Notes under the pieces: model-generated
Database searches by the model: none
What the model was told of the DNA's origin: nothing
The model's input: the letters and a program-made list of their open reading frames with translations, nothing else
Shown here: piece by piece, positions 15,579 to 15,659 of the stretch
How positions within the stretch are numbered: position 1 is the stretch's first letter
How the letters are laid out: every line of letters begins with the position of its first letter
NCBI GenBank assembly: GCA_934096175.1
Contig: CAKOLG010000028.1
Span: forward strand, 1 to 15,659
Direction: 5' to 3'
Source: an uncultured Bacilli bacterium
GTDB lineage: Bacteria; Bacillota_I; Bacilli_A; RF39; UBA660
DNA length: 15,659 nucleotides
Made by a program: the position numbers and the translations under genes

Positions 15579-15659
15579 CTACACATATATAATTTCATTC
15601 AAAACAATCTCTTCAGCTCTATTTTTAATATTATTCATAGCTTGAACCCATTCCATTTG
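15579..15659 (-). CDS. tnpV: TnpV-like transposon-encoded protein, C-terminal fragment cut by window edge
   Basis: On the minus strand the frame from the window edge to TAG (complement of 15579-15581) gives 26 residues, including MEWVQAMNNIKNRAEEIV and NEIIYV. This closely matches the C-terminus I know for TnpV, a small protein of Tn4451-like and related Firmicute elements that is often near excision or transfer genes. The rest lies outside the window. It marks the right side of the cargo as mobile-element backbone. The identification rests on a short tail. Confidence 0.6.
   Translation of the reverse strand, partial: QMEWVQAMNNIKNRAEEIVLNEIIYV

Larger units (their letters stand above)
1..15659. 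mobile_element. Cargo segment of an integrative/mobilizable element (ends not in window)
   Basis: Relaxase sequence at the left edge and TnpV-like sequence at the right edge enclose several defense-type genes and no housekeeping genes. No integrase, transposase, conjugation gene or direct-repeat ends are visible, so the borders and class are unknown. Confidence 0.55.

Noticed and set aside
1..15659. CRISPR array, tRNA, rRNA or insertion sequence
   Set aside because: No regularly spaced repeats, no cloverleaf-like or rRNA sequence, and no transposase motif were seen on either strand.

Overview
The window is about 15.7 kb of very AT-rich DNA with strong AGGAGG-type ribosome sites. TGA is used as a stop codon (for example at 3419-3421), so this is not a Mycoplasma-type code. 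Both points suggest a low-GC Firmicute, most likely of class Clostridia. It opens inside the C-terminal half of a relaxase and closes inside the C-terminus of a TnpV-like transposon protein on the minus strand. The window is therefore probably the cargo region of an integrative or mobilizable element. No integrase, T4SS gene or attachment site is visible.

Layout: (1) 1-942, relaxase C-terminus, followed by a hairpin terminator. (2) 1050-6024, a tightly packed operon: a NUDIX hydrolase; a DUF3427-like/DUF3883 nuclease-like protein; two different all-alpha NTP pyrophosphatases of the MazG superfamily; a small winged-helix protein; a wHTH/zinc-ribbon protein; a DUF2075-type protein with an N-terminal PD-(D/E)XK-like domain and a superfamily 1-type helicase core; and a small DUF7695-like Cys4 protein. 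A strong terminator follows. (3) 6334-8055, a compact graspetide-like cassette: a candidate precursor peptide, a microviridin-type ATP-grasp ligase whose GTG start overlaps the precursor stop, and a small three-helix membrane protein. (4) 8237-12955, a 1572-residue SMEK-STAND NTPase with a long C-terminal region, resembling an immune sensor. (5) 13102-14163, a Fic protein with a C-terminal winged helix. Its promoter carries several palindromes, and one palindrome is repeated inside the gene. (6) 14309-15211, an uncharacterised protein with a zinc ribbon, ending in a terminator shared with the convergent minus-strand genes. (7) 15270-15659, minus strand, a small unknown gene downstream of tnpV.

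The content is that of a defense island on a mobile element. The most interesting inferred unit is the 1050-6024 operon. It joins three nucleotide-cleaving enzymes to two nuclease-like proteins and a helicase, which fits control of altered nucleotides combined with attack on DNA containing them. Second is the graspetide cassette, which sits among immune genes and carries no recognisable exporter. Third is the repeated operator inside the Fic gene, where the two half-sites fall in different codon phases and so cannot be explained as a protein repeat. All functions are inferred from motifs and context. No database search was run.
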